A stretch of 64,000 nucleotides of DNA from Pseudomaricurvus alcaniphilus (GCF_011440395.1 NZ_JAAOIX010000007.1:124001-188000); one strand, 5' to 3'; shown: positions 36,331 to 45,397, counted from the first letter of the stretch. Notes: generated by a model from the letters alone, not told the origin. Numbers and translations: made by a program.

Positions 36331-37020
36331 CTAGGCCACTACACCAAAGAAACGACCCACGGCAGCGGTCAAGCCCATGGCCAGCGCCCCCCAGAAAGTC
36401 ACCCGCAAGGCTCCCTTGCTGATGGCAGCGCCGCCGGCGCGGGCGGCGATTGCCCCCAGCGACGCCAGGAATACCAGTGACAGCAACGCCACGGCAACGA
36501 TCAATTGCGGGCCCGGCACCAGCCAGGCGGTTGCCAGCGGCAGCGCCGCACCACCGGTGAAGGTAGCCGCCGAGGAGAGCGCCGCCTGCACCGGTTGGGC
36601 ACGCGCCATATCGGTTATGCCCAGCTCATCCCGGGCGTGGGCGGCGAGGGCGTCGTGGGCCATCAGTTGCGCCGCCACTTCCGCGGCCAGCTCTGCGGTT
36701 AAACCCCGGCCTTCATAGATTTCCGCCAGCTCCAGCTGCTCCAGGGCCGCGTGCTCCTCCAACGCCACGCGCTCGATTTCCAGGTCCGCCGCTTCGGTGT
36801 CAGACTGGGAGCTGACCGACACGTACTCACCGGCAGCCATGGACATGGCCCCCGCCACCAGCCCGGCGACACCGGCCACCAGGATATCAGTGTGGCTGGC
36901 ACTGGCGGCCGCGACACCGATAATCAGGCTGGCAGTGGAGACAATGCCATCATTGGCCCCCAGCACAGCTGCGCGCAACCAACCGACCCGGTGCACCCGA
37001 TGTGTTTCGTTGTGATACAT
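36331..37020 (-). CDS. VIT1/CCC1-family vacuolar-type iron/manganese transporter
   Basis: The 229-residue protein begins MYHNETHRVHRVGWLRAAVLGANDGIVST, the standard start of the VIT family, and has five helices. A cytoplasmic metal-binding helical segment follows (EIERVALEEHAALEQLELAEI). The start at 37020 is favoured over one at 37083, because the extra 21 residues do not look conserved. Family members move ferrous iron or Mn out of the cytoplasm. The next gene on this strand is ZIP-like. Confidence 0.9.
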   Translation of the reverse strand: MYHNETHRVHRVGWLRAAVLGANDGIVSTASLIIGVAAASASHTDILVAGVAGLVAGAMSMAAGEYVSVSSQSDTEAADLEIERVALEEHAALEQLELAEIYEGRGLTAELAAEVAAQLMAHDALAAHARDELGITDMARAQPVQAALSSAATFTGGAALPLATAWLVPGPQLIVAVALLSLVFLASLGAIAARAGGAAISKGALRVTFWGALAMGLTAAVGRFFGVVA

Positions 37021-37242
37021 GCTGCATTCGCTCGACAAGAAAGGATTAGCCGCGGTTATACACACAAGCGCTGGTGTGATCAATGCCGCGGACAGGCGAT
37101 GTAGAGTGACTATCGCGCCGGAACAGGCACTGCTGCGGCTAATCTCGCCGCCCGCCAGGTTTCATATTCACAACAACTAACGCACAATAGTTGCGCTACG
37201 CAAGTTAACCAGGGCAGCGTGCCCGGCCACAGGTATGATCTT

Positions 37243-38724
37243 ATGAAATCCGAATCACCCATCCTGTTCGACAACAGTTACCTGCGGCTGGGGGAAGAAT
37301 TCAGCCGGCGGCAATTGCCCACCGTGGTGCAAGACCCGCAACTGATTCACATCAACTACCCGCTCGCCAATTACCTGGGCATTGACAGTGCCTGGCTTGC
37401 ATCCGACGCCAGCCTGCAGGCGCTGGCCGGCAACACAACCCTGCCCGGTTCCGACCCTATTGCCACCGTCTACGCCGGCCACCAGTTTGGCAGCTGGAAC
37501 CCGCAGCTGGGGGACGGCCGCGCCATCCTTCTGGGCGAAGTGGTTGCCAGCGACGGCAAGCGCTTCGACCTGCAGTTAAAAGGCAGCGGGCAGACACCCT
37601 TTTCCCGCATGGGCGACGGCCGCTCACCGCTGGGCCCGGTGCTGCGGGAATACCTCGTCAGCGAAGCCATGGCGACACTGGGCGTAGCCACCACCCGCAG
37701 TCTCGCCGCAGTCACCACCGGCGAGCGAGTGTTCCGCGAGGGCGCCCTGCCCGGCGCCATTCTCACCCGGGTTGCCAGCAGCCATATCCGGGTCGGCACC
37801 TTCCAGTTTTTTGCCGCCCGCGACAATACCGAGGCGGTAAAAAAGCTGGCCGATCACGTGCTCCAGCGCCACTACCCCGAGGCTCTGGACGCTGCCAACC
37901 CCTACCTCAGCCTGCTGCAGCAGGTGATCGAGCGCCAGGCAAAGCTGATCGCCCAATGGCAGGGTATCGGTTTTATCCACGGGGTGATGAATACCGACAA
38001 TATGCTGATCTGTGGCGAGACGGTCGACTACGGCCCCTGCGCGTTTATGGACACTTACCACCCCGAAACTGTGTACAGCTCCATCGATCATCACGGCCGC
38101 TACGCCTACCACAACCAACCGGCCATCGCCCACTGGAACCTGGCCTGGTTCGCCCAGAGCCTGATGCCGCTGCTGGACACCGACGAAGAGCGGGCCCTGC
38201 AATTGGCGCAACAGGCCATCAAGACGTTTATGCCAGCCTGCAACGGACACTACCAGCAGTTGCTGGCCAACAAGCTGGGCCTGCGCGAGGCCAGCGAACA
38301 GAGTGCGACACTGGCGGCTGAACTGTTGCAACTGATGAGCACAGAGAAACTGGATTTCACCCTCACCTTCCGCCGCCTGGCGGATCTCGCCGACCCGGCG
38401 GCCGGCCCCGGCGTCGAAGCCCTGCTGCAGTTGCCTGCCAGCCTCGACAGCTGGCGCCAGCGCTGGCAGGACCTGGTGGCGCAGCAAAACCTGGCCGCCG
38501 CCGAGATTCAGGCGCTGATGTACCGCCACAACCCGGCCCTGATCCCGCGCAATCACCTGGTGGAAGAAGCCATTTTCAAGGCCACCTACGACCAGGATTT
38601 CAGCTACTTTGAACGCTTGCTGGAGGTCTCGGCCAAGCCGTTTGACTACGTCCCGGAGCTGGCCAAGTATGCTACCCCGCCAACACCGGAGCAGGTGGTT
38701 CGGCAAACCTTTTGCGGAACCTGA
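37243..38724 (+). CDS. selO: SelO/YdiU protein adenylyltransferase (AMPylase)
   Basis: The 493-residue pseudokinase-fold enzyme transfers AMP from ATP to hydroxyl side chains and is tied to redox stress. Conserved parts are YAGHQFGSWNPQLGDGRAI, LKGSGQTPFSRMGDGRS, HGVMNTDNM with catalytic Asn, and DYGPCAFMDTY with the metal Asp. The C-terminus ends with a cysteine (TFCGT), matching the redox-active C-terminal Cys/Sec region of the family. ATG 37243 has agg upstream; a GTG at 37219 is an alternative. Monocistronic. Confidence 0.95.
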   Translation: MKSESPILFDNSYLRLGEEFSRRQLPTVVQDPQLIHINYPLANYLGIDSAWLASDASLQALAGNTTLPGSDPIATVYAGHQFGSWNPQLGDGRAILLGEVVASDGKRFDLQLKGSGQTPFSRMGDGRSPLGPVLREYLVSEAMATLGVATTRSLAAVTTGERVFREGALPGAILTRVASSHIRVGTFQFFAARDNTEAVKKLADHVLQRHYPEALDAANPYLSLLQQVIERQAKLIAQWQGIGFIHGVMNTDNMLICGETVDYGPCAFMDTYHPETVYSSIDHHGRYAYHNQPAIAHWNLAWFAQSLMPLLDTDEERALQLAQQAIKTFMPACNGHYQQLLANKLGLREASEQSATLAAELLQLMSTEKLDFTLTFRRLADLADPAAGPGVEALLQLPASLDSWRQRWQDLVAQQNLAAAEIQALMYRHNPALIPRNHLVEEAIFKATYDQDFSYFERLLEVSAKPFDYVPELAKYATPPTPEQVVRQTFCGT

Positions 38725-38766
38725 TCCCGGCCCATTACCGTCATCCAAGAACCCCTGTTTAACCAG

Positions 38767-38791
38767 AGCCGGGGCTTAGCCGAGCTTTTTT
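38767..38791 (+). terminator. Candidate terminator after selO
   Basis: The arms agccgg and ccg-a-gct form a 6-bp stem with one bulged A and a 7-nt loop. The stem is followed at once by a run of T (38786-38791). It lies 43 bp after the selO stop and touches the stop codon of the convergent cynF. Confidence 0.5.
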
Positions 38792-40715
38792 AATCCAGGG
38801 CCTCCTCCTTCAGTCGATTGCCGCTCATGGGCGGCTTGCGCTGATCGGCTGACTTGAAGTCGCGCAGATCAAGGCCGTATTTTTTAATCCGCGATGCCAG
38901 GGTGGTGGGTTTGACGCCCAACAGCTCGGCCGCACCAGCAGCACCAAACACCTTGCCCTGGCAACGCCGCAGGGCGTTGATAATGTTGTTTTTCTGCTGC
39001 TGCCTGAGCTCATCGTCCGACACCAGGGCGGCTCGCAGAGGTGGCGACTGCGGCTCCACAGGGCTATCGGCGGTGACAATCGAATCGTCAAACTGCAACA
39101 CCCCATCGCGGGCCAAAATCACCTGGCGCTCGATAACGTTTTCAAGCTCGCGGATATTGCCGGGCCAGGCGTATTGGCAGAGCTTCTCCAGCTCGGCCAT
39201 CGGGATCTTCAGGTTGGCCTTGTTCACCAGGCGGCTGGCCTTGGCCAGGAAGTGCTGGGTCAACAGGGGAATATCCTCCTTGCGCTGCCGCAGTGGTACC
39301 GACTCAATGGGAAACACATTGAGACGAAAATACAAGTCTTCGCGAAAACGCCCCTCGCGCACCAGTTGCTGCAGGTCGCGATTGGTGGCGACGACAATGC
39401 GTACATCCACATTGCGCGTGCGCGCCTCCCCCACCCGCTCGAACTGCTGCTCCTGCAACACCCGCAACAACTTGCCCTGCAAGTGCAGGGGAATTTCACC
39501 CACCTCGTCGAGAAACAGGGTGCCGCCGTCGGCCAGTTCAAAGCGCCCGGCGCGGTCACTGCTGGCACCGGTAAAGGCACCTTTGACGTGGCCGAAGAAC
39601 TCGCTCTCAAACAGGTCCTCGGGTATGGCAGCGCAGTTGACCCGGATCAGGGAACGCTGTGAGCGCTGGCTGTTGTCGTGCAGGGCGCGGGCGATAAGCT
39701 CCTTGCCAGTGCCCGATTCGCCATGAATAAATACCGTGGCATTGGTGGGCGCCACCAATTGAATCTGCTGCAGGATTTTTTTCACCGCGGCACTCTTGCC
39801 AACCATCTGGTGGTGATTGAATTCCGAATTGATCTCCTCCTGCAGGTAGGCGTTTTCCAGTTCCAACCGATGCTTTAACTGCTCCACTTCAGTGAGGGCA
39901 GCCAACAGGCGCCTTTGATCGGCCTTTTTTTGCGACACGTCGCGGAAGATCACCACGGCGCCAACTATTTCATTGCCGTCGCGAATCGGTGTACTGGTGT
40001 ACTCCACGTCGATGGGCTGGCCGGTTTTGCTCCAGAACACATCGTCTTCCACCCGATGCACAGTGCCATCGCGAAAGGCCGCAAAAATCGGGCAGCTGTC
40101 AGCCTGGTAGTGGGAGCCATCGGCGTGGGAGTGATGCACCATGGTGTGCATATTGCGACCCGCCATCTCTTCGGCGCTGTAGCCGAGGATGCGCTCGGCC
40201 GCAGGGTTGACGAAGGTGGTGGCGCCGTTAGCGTCCACGCCGTAGATCCCCTCGCCGGCGGCCTCCAGCAACAGGTGATTCTCCCGCTCAAATTCCTGGA
40301 ACACCCGCGACACCCGGCGCCAGTGGCCGATGCCGGACAAATAGTGGCGATGGGCATCGGAGCGGTTGCGCAATTCGTCCAGCTCCTCGGCGGGCTGCAT
40401 ACTGAAGTGCAAATAGCGCTCTTCGCCCGACTCCAGCTGCCGGCCGGTGATTTCCAACCGCAGCGGCTCATCGGCGACGAGGATTTGCAACTGGTCGGTC
40501 CAGCCCCGCCCCCGCGCTATCAACTCCTGGGAAAACACCAACAGGCCGGGCAGGCAGGGAGCAAAAAAATGGCTGGCCCGCAGTGACTGCAGCGCCCGCC
40601 GGTCCTGGCCAAGCAGACGGCAAGCCTCCTGGTTGGCATCGACGATCGTGTCATCCACCGGCTCAATAATCAGCTGGGCCGTGGCCGCAAAGTTAAAATA
40701 TCGATCAAAGCTCAT
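38790..40715 (-). CDS. cynF: Sigma-54-dependent PAS-AAA+-Fis activator of the cyanate operon
   Basis: The 641-residue enhancer-binding protein has a PAS domain at about 1-110 (IVDANQEACRLLGQ) and a second PAS at about 145-260 (GIYGVDANGATTFVNPAAERILGYS). The AAA+ domain (about 300-530) has Walker A GESGTGKE, the sigma-54 contact loop GAFTGA and LFLDEVGEIPLHLQG, and a Fis-type helix-turn-helix lies at the end (GAAELLGVKPTTLASRI). ATG 40715 is preferred to a TTG at 40781. It is divergent from cynABDS, as in the cynFABDS cluster of Pseudomonas pseudoalcaligenes. Confidence 0.9.
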   Translation of the reverse strand: MSFDRYFNFAATAQLIIEPVDDTIVDANQEACRLLGQDRRALQSLRASHFFAPCLPGLLVFSQELIARGRGWTDQLQILVADEPLRLEITGRQLESGEERYLHFSMQPAEELDELRNRSDAHRHYLSGIGHWRRVSRVFQEFERENHLLLEAAGEGIYGVDANGATTFVNPAAERILGYSAEEMAGRNMHTMVHHSHADGSHYQADSCPIFAAFRDGTVHRVEDDVFWSKTGQPIDVEYTSTPIRDGNEIVGAVVIFRDVSQKKADQRRLLAALTEVEQLKHRLELENAYLQEEINSEFNHHQMVGKSAAVKKILQQIQLVAPTNATVFIHGESGTGKELIARALHDNSQRSQRSLIRVNCAAIPEDLFESEFFGHVKGAFTGASSDRAGRFELADGGTLFLDEVGEIPLHLQGKLLRVLQEQQFERVGEARTRNVDVRIVVATNRDLQQLVREGRFREDLYFRLNVFPIESVPLRQRKEDIPLLTQHFLAKASRLVNKANLKIPMAELEKLCQYAWPGNIRELENVIERQVILARDGVLQFDDSIVTADSPVEPQSPPLRAALVSDDELRQQQKNNIINALRRCQGKVFGAAGAAELLGVKPTTLASRIKKYGLDLRDFKSADQRKPPMSGNRLKEEALD

Positions 40716-40804
40716 AGACTTGCCCCGCTCGCAGGTAAAGCCATCCACTGGCCTGAATCTATCCCCGCCTTGATCATTCAATTACCGGGCCACACTACGA
40801 AGTC

Positions 40805-40849
40805 TCGTAATTACTCGAAACGAACTTTCGTAATCTACGAATATTCGTA
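40805..40849. promoter_or_regulatory. Candidate CynF enhancer sites (palindromes)
   Basis: A perfect 14-bp palindrome, tacgaatattcgta, lies at 40836-40849. About 20 bp upstream of its centre is an imperfect inverted repeat around cgaaacgaactttcg (40816-40830). Both share TTCGTA half-sites, another of which (tcgtaa) is at 40805. The palindrome centre is about 78 bp before the -24 element, a usual distance for activators of sigma-54 promoters. Confidence 0.6.
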
Positions 40850-40918
40850 TCCCGCCACACTCTCGGAAAATTCATTTAATTCTATACAAATCAATACGTT
40901 AGAAAGATTTTGGCGAAC

Positions 40919-40934
40919 TGGCACCGGTATTGCT
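40919..40934 (+). promoter_or_regulatory. Sigma-54 promoter of cynABDS
   Basis: TGGCAC (40919-40924), 5 bp, then TTGCT (40930-40934) match the -24/-12 consensus TGGCAC-N5-TTGCW exactly. The predicted transcription start is near 40945, giving a leader of about 135 nt before cynA. The divergent gene encodes the required type of activator. Confidence 0.85.
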
Positions 40935-41079
40935 TTACAGCTTGGTATACGGCTGCAAGGTTGGCTCGGGAAAATCCCTGGCAAACGATCCGGCTCCAGC
41001 GCCCACCAGGACGCCCCGCAACCGGCTGCAGCGCACCATTTTGACTCACCCGTTTATCATCGACTGAGGAACTAGTGAC

Positions 41080-42546
41080 ATGACCAACAAAAGCCTGGGA
41101 AACCCCTACGACGCCGACGCCAGACTGGTCCACGGCAACAGCTGTCGCTGCGACTCCTGCGCCGCCGAGGCCAGCAGCGCCGGCGCGCTCAGTGACCGCG
41201 ACCGGCAGAGATTGCTGGAACAGCAGGTTGAAAACAACACTCATCGGCATGCTCCGGCAGCGGCGACCGGGGAAACCTTTGCCTCCTCCGAGGACATGCT
41301 CGACCGGGTGGTGGAAAGCGCCATAGTGCGAGGGGTTTTCGGTCACAGCGACAACAGTCGGCGCGATTTTATCAAGCTGGTGGGCGGCGGCACCCTGGCG
41401 GCAGTACTGGGCACCATGATTCCCATGGACAAGGTCAAGGCAGCGGTCAAGGACTCGTTCGGGCCACTGGAGAAATCCAAACTCAAGGTAGGCTTTGTCC
41501 CCATTACCTGCGCTACTCCCATCATCATGGCCCAGCCGATGGGTTTTTACGCCAAGTACGGCCTGGATGTGGATGTCATCAAGACCGCCGGCTGGGCCGT
41601 GGCCCGGGACAAGTCACTGAACGGCGAGTACGACGCCTCCCACATGCTCACCCCCATGCCACTGGCCATGAGCATGGGCGCCGGCTCCACCGCCACCCCA
41701 TACATCATGCCGGCGGTGGAGAACATCAATGGCCAGGCCATCGTGCTGCACAACAAGCACAAGAACAAGCGCAACCCGAAAGACTGGAAGGGCTTCAAGT
41801 TCGGGGTGCCGTTTGACTACTCCATGCACAACTTCCTGTTGCGCTACTACGTCGCCGAGCACGGTATCGACCCCGACCAGGACATCCAGATCCGGGTGGT
41901 GCCGCCGCCGGAAATGGTCGCTAACCTGCGCGCCGGCAACCTCGATGGCTACCTGTCGCCCGATCCGTTCAACCAGCGTGCGGTGTATGAAAAGGTCGGC
42001 TTCCTGCACACCCTGACCAAGGATATCTGGGAGGGCCACCCTTGCTGCGCCTTTGCCTGCAGCCAGAAATTTGCCACCGAGATGCCCAACACCTACGCGG
42101 CGCTGTTCAAAGCCATCGTCGACGCCACCCACTACTCCGCCAAGGCGGAAAACCGGGCCGAAATCGCCAAGGCGATCTCACCCAAAAACTACCTCAACCA
42201 GCCGGAAATCGTGGTTAACCAGGTGCTTACCGGCCGCTATGTAGACGGGCTGGAGAAAAAGGTCTTCGATGTGCCAGATCGCATCGACTTCGACCCATTT
42301 CCCTGGCACTCAATGGCAGTCTGGATACTTACCCAGATGAAGCGCTGGGGCTACGTCAAGGGCGATATCGACTACACCGGCATTGCCGAGCAGGTGTACG
42401 TGGCGGCCGAGACCGGCAAGGTGATGCGCGAGCTGGGCTATACCCCGCCGTCCAAAACCTATGAAAACTACACCATCATGGGCAAGGAGTTCGACTACAC
42501 CAAGCCCGAAGAGTACATCAACAGCTTTGCCATCAAGAGGGTGTAA
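41080..42546 (+). CDS. cynA: Cyanate (NrtA/CmpA-type) ABC transporter solute-binding protein with Tat signal
   Basis: A 488-residue binding protein of the nitrate/bicarbonate family, with GFVPITCATPIIMAQPMGFY after the signal and KFGVPFDYSMHNFLLRYY further on. Export uses a twin-arginine motif (NSRRDFIKLVGG, residues 92-103) placed unusually deep. The roughly 90 residues before it include a cysteine cluster CRCDSC at 22-27. Its operon with cynS points to cyanate rather than nitrate. A sigma-54 promoter lies about 145 bp upstream. Misannotation as a nitrate transporter is likely in automatic pipelines. Confidence 0.88.
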   Translation: MTNKSLGNPYDADARLVHGNSCRCDSCAAEASSAGALSDRDRQRLLEQQVENNTHRHAPAAATGETFASSEDMLDRVVESAIVRGVFGHSDNSRRDFIKLVGGGTLAAVLGTMIPMDKVKAAVKDSFGPLEKSKLKVGFVPITCATPIIMAQPMGFYAKYGLDVDVIKTAGWAVARDKSLNGEYDASHMLTPMPLAMSMGAGSTATPYIMPAVENINGQAIVLHNKHKNKRNPKDWKGFKFGVPFDYSMHNFLLRYYVAEHGIDPDQDIQIRVVPPPEMVANLRAGNLDGYLSPDPFNQRAVYEKVGFLHTLTKDIWEGHPCCAFACSQKFATEMPNTYAALFKAIVDATHYSAKAENRAEIAKAISPKNYLNQPEIVVNQVLTGRYVDGLEKKVFDVPDRIDFDPFPWHSMAVWILTQMKRWGYVKGDIDYTGIAEQVYVAAETGKVMRELGYTPPSKTYENYTIMGKEFDYTKPEEYINSFAIKRV

Positions 42547-42548
42547 CT

Positions 42549-43376
42549 GTGGCGTCACTCAATGTCCGCGCGACTTTGGTGTCGCTGCTGATACTGGTAC
42601 TGCTCCTCGGCCTGTGGGAGGCGCTCAACCAGCCCCCCGCGGCCACCGAAGCGCTGACCGAATTCGAGCTGCTGATGGGCGGCGCCGACGACGAGGCGCG
42701 GGTACCGCCGCCGTCGGCGGTGCTGCAGCACGCCTGGCACGAACTCAGCAACCCGTTCTACGACGCCGGCCCCAACGACAAGGGCATCGGCATCCAGCTG
42801 GCCTATTCCCTATTGCGAGTGCTGACCGGCTACTTCGGCGCGGCCCTGATCGCCATTCCACTGGGCTTCGTGATCGGCATGTCACCGCTGATGCACAAGG
42901 CGCTGAACCCCTTTATCCAGGTACTGCGGCCCATTTCGCCGCTGGCGTGGATGCCACTGGCGCTGTTTATCATCAAGGACTCGGAGCAGTCGGCCATCTT
43001 TGTGATCTTTATCTGTTCCATCTGGCCAATGCTGATCAACACCGCGTTTGGCGTCGCCAATGTGCGAGAAGACTGGATCCGGGTGGCCCAGACCCATGAG
43101 TTGAGCCATTTACAAACCGCCTTCCAGGTGATCCTGCCAGCAGCGGCCCCCACCATCCTCACCGGCATGCGCATCTCCATCGGCATCGCCTGGCTGGTGA
43201 TCGTCGCCGCCGAAATGCTGGTGGGCGGCACCGGTATCGGCTACTACGTCTGGAACGAGTGGAACAACCTTGACCTCAACAGCGTGATCTTCTCCATCCT
43301 GATGATCGGTGTGGTCGGCATGGTGCTGGACATGGCCCTGGGCCGGATCGAGAAACTGGTGCAGTACGAGGAGTAA
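42549..43376 (+). CDS. cynB: Cyanate ABC transporter permease (NrtB type)
   Basis: The 275-residue inner-membrane protein has six helices and the inner-membrane coupling loop HLQTAFQVILPAAAPTILTGM. Conserved PLGFVIGMSPLMHKALNPFIQ, LRPISPLAWMPLALF and GIAWLVIVAAEML are typical of NrtB/SsuC/TauC permeases. It starts with GTG 2 bp after cynA and is followed by the ATPase gene 3 bp later. Substrate assignment comes from the operon. Confidence 0.9.
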   Translation: MASLNVRATLVSLLILVLLLGLWEALNQPPAATEALTEFELLMGGADDEARVPPPSAVLQHAWHELSNPFYDAGPNDKGIGIQLAYSLLRVLTGYFGAALIAIPLGFVIGMSPLMHKALNPFIQVLRPISPLAWMPLALFIIKDSEQSAIFVIFICSIWPMLINTAFGVANVREDWIRVAQTHELSHLQTAFQVILPAAAPTILTGMRISIGIAWLVIVAAEMLVGGTGIGYYVWNEWNNLDLNSVIFSILMIGVVGMVLDMALGRIEKLVQYEE

Positions 43377-43379
43377 CTT

Positions 43380-44291
43380 ATGCCCAATCATTTTGTCAGT
43401 GTCGAGGGGCTGACCAAAAAATACCCCTCCAAAAATGGCGAGCTGGTGGTTTTTGAAGACGCCAACTTCACCATCGAGAAAGGCGAGTTCGTGTGCATCA
43501 TCGGCCACTCCGGCTGCGGCAAATCCACGATATTGAACGTCCTTGCGGGGCTCGACAGCCCCACTGGCGGCAACATCATTATGGATGGCAAGGAGGTCAT
43601 TGGCCCCAGCCTCGACCGCGGCGTGGTATTCCAGAACTACAGCCTGCTGCCCTGGCTATCCACCCTTCACAACGTCAGCTTTGGCGTCAAGGCACGCTGG
43701 CCCCAGTGGAGCAAGCAGCAAGTCGAGGCCCACAGTAGCAAGTTCCTGGAGATGGTGGGCCTGGCCCACTCCCTGCACAAGAAGCCTTCGGAGCTGTCCG
43801 GTGGTATGCGCCAGCGGGTCAGCATCGCCCGCGCCTTCGCCACCAGCCCCAAACTGTTGTTGCTGGACGAGCCTTTCGGCGCCCTCGACGCCCTCACCCG
43901 CGGTGTGATCCAGGACGAGCTGATCAAGATCTGGAACGAGACCCACCAGACCGTGTTTATGATCACCCACGATGTGGATGAAGCCATATTACTGGCCGAT
44001 CGCATCTTGCTGATGACCAACGGCCCCGACGCCCGGGTGGCGGAGTCGGTCAAAATCAGCATCGAGCGGCCGCGCAATCGCGCCAATATCATCGAGGATC
44101 CAGGCTATTACAAGATTCGCAACCACCTGGTCAACTTCCTGATCAAGCGCTCCGGGCAACTTTCCGGTTCGGATACGGGCCGGGGAGAGCCACCCAAGCT
44201 GGTCGATCCGGCCAACAGCCATCTGAGCGCGGAACAGATTCGCACCCAGAGCGAAGATTCAACCTCACTGGCGGTCAAGGCCGCCAGTTAA
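43380..44291 (+). CDS. cynD: Cyanate ABC transporter ATP-binding protein (NrtD type)
   Basis: This 303-residue ATPase has Walker A GHSGCGKST, Q-loop VFQNYSLLPWLS, signature LSGGMRQR, Walker B LLLDEPFGALD and switch His in MITHDVDEA. About 40 extra C-terminal residues (GRGEPPKLVDPANSH) appear disordered. It lacks the fused binding domain of NrtC. It lies between the permease and cynS (33 bp downstream), completing the uptake system. Confidence 0.91.
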   Translation: MPNHFVSVEGLTKKYPSKNGELVVFEDANFTIEKGEFVCIIGHSGCGKSTILNVLAGLDSPTGGNIIMDGKEVIGPSLDRGVVFQNYSLLPWLSTLHNVSFGVKARWPQWSKQQVEAHSSKFLEMVGLAHSLHKKPSELSGGMRQRVSIARAFATSPKLLLLDEPFGALDALTRGVIQDELIKIWNETHQTVFMITHDVDEAILLADRILLMTNGPDARVAESVKISIERPRNRANIIEDPGYYKIRNHLVNFLIKRSGQLSGSDTGRGEPPKLVDPANSHLSAEQIRTQSEDSTSLAVKAAS

Positions 44292-44324
44292 TACTTCTAT
44301 CCACTCGCCGCAGGAGGCCATCAA

Positions 44325-44765
44325 ATGGATAAACTCACCATGACAGAAACCATTGTCGCAACCAAGATCGAAAAGGGTCTTAGCTGGGAGACTATGGGCA
44401 AAGAACTGGGTATGTCGCCGGTCTGGCTCACCTCCGCTTGCCTGGGCATGAACAGTGCTCCGGCCGAGAAAGCCAGCGCCATTGCCGATTACCTCGGTCT
44501 CGGCGCTGACGTCGCCGCAGCGCTGGCGGCCTTCCCCACCAAGGTCTGGGACCAAACCGTACCCACCGACCCGCTGATCTACCGGCTCTATGAAGTGGTC
44601 GGTGTCTACGGCGAAACCCTGAAAGAAGTGATCCAGGAAAAGTTTGGCGACGGCATCATGAGCGCCATCGACTTCTCCATGGAAGTGGACAAGATCGAGG
44701 ACCCCAAGGGTGACCGGGTACTGCTCACTTTGAACGGCAAGTTCCTGCCCTACAAAAGCTGGTAA
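44325..44765 (+). CDS. cynS: Cyanase (cyanate hydratase)
   Basis: It converts cyanate and bicarbonate into ammonia and carbon dioxide (via carbamate) as a decamer. The protein is 146 residues, close to E. coli CynS (156). The catalytic triad is present with the right spacing: R87 and E90 in YRLYEVVGVYG, and S113 in GIMSAIDFS. The N-terminal HTH-like domain and the C-terminal NGKFLPYKSW end are conserved. A gcaggagg site precedes the ATG. No carbonic anhydrase gene (cynT) is in the cluster, so bicarbonate must be supplied elsewhere. Confidence 0.97.
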   Translation: MDKLTMTETIVATKIEKGLSWETMGKELGMSPVWLTSACLGMNSAPAEKASAIADYLGLGADVAAALAAFPTKVWDQTVPTDPLIYRLYEVVGVYGETLKEVIQEKFGDGIMSAIDFSMEVDKIEDPKGDRVLLTLNGKFLPYKSW

Positions 44766-44801
44766 TACCGCAGCGCCAACACCAGAATGGGACCGGACAA
44801 G

Positions 44802-44821
44802 AGCGCCACTGAGGTGGCGCT
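44802..44821 (+). terminator. Hairpin after cynS
   Basis: The arms agcgccac and gtggcgct form an 8-bp stem with a 4-nt loop 37 bp after cynS. Only a short pyrimidine run follows, so efficiency is uncertain. Confidence 0.45.
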
Positions 44822-44876
44822 TCTGGAACTCGATTCAGGTTTGCCTGATTTGGATTTGGCCTGCTGACTCTGTACC

Positions 44877-44906
44877 TGTTAACGCTTTGCCTATTAACTT
44901 TTTACC
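44877..44906. repeat. Degenerate 15-bp tandem duplication
   Basis: The units tgttaacgctttgcc and tattaactttttacc lie side by side in the gap before the DUF1348 gene, overlapping its likely leader. Confidence 0.45.
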
Positions 44907-44926
44907 TGTAAGTAAGGGACCCCATT

Positions 44927-45397
44927 ATGGATCAACCACGTCCACCCCTGCCGCCCTTTTCCCTGGAAGACGCAATACTCAAGGTACGCAAGGCGGAAGA
45001 TGCCTGGAATATGCAAAATCCGGAAGCCATCGCCCTGGCCTACTCCAGCGACTCGGTGTGGCGCAATCGCTCGGAATTTGTCCGTGGCCGCGAGCAGATT
45101 ATCGCTTTCCTGCGGCGCAAGTGGGTGCGGGAACTGGATTATCGCCTGATCAAGGAAATCTGGGCCCACAGCGACAACCGCATTGCGGTTCGCTTCGCCT
45201 ACGAATGGCACGACGACAGTGGCAACTGGTACCGCTCCTATGGCAACGAAAACTGGGAGTTTGATGAACTGGGACTGATGCGTGCCCGCCATGCCAGTAT
45301 CAACGACCTGCGCATCTCCGACAGCGAACGCAAATTTCACTGGTCATCCGGGCCGCGGCCTGCAGAGTACCCCGGCCTGACCGAGTTAGGCCTGTAA
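44927..45397 (+). CDS. DUF1348 (SnoaL/NTF2-like fold) protein
   Basis: The 156-residue protein is of the DUF1348 group in the NTF2-like superfamily: [63 protein letters not shown] and [11 protein letters not shown]. Function is unknown; this fold forms small ligand pockets. ATG 44927 has aagggac upstream. It follows cynS by 161 bp on the same strand with a hairpin between, so it may be outside the cyanate operon. Confidence 0.88.
   Translation: MDQPRPPLPPFSLEDAILKVRKAEDAWNMQNPEAIALAYSSDSVWRNRSEFVRGREQIIAFLRRKWVRELDYRLIKEIWAHSDNRIAVRFAYEWHDDSGNWYRSYGNENWEFDELGLMRARHASINDLRISDSERKFHWSSGPRPAEYPGLTELGL

Noticed and set aside
41080-44291. Nitrate or bicarbonate ABC transporter (NrtABD/CmpABD)
   Set aside because: The proteins belong to that family, but direct linkage to cynS and a cynF-type activator makes cyanate the better substrate call.
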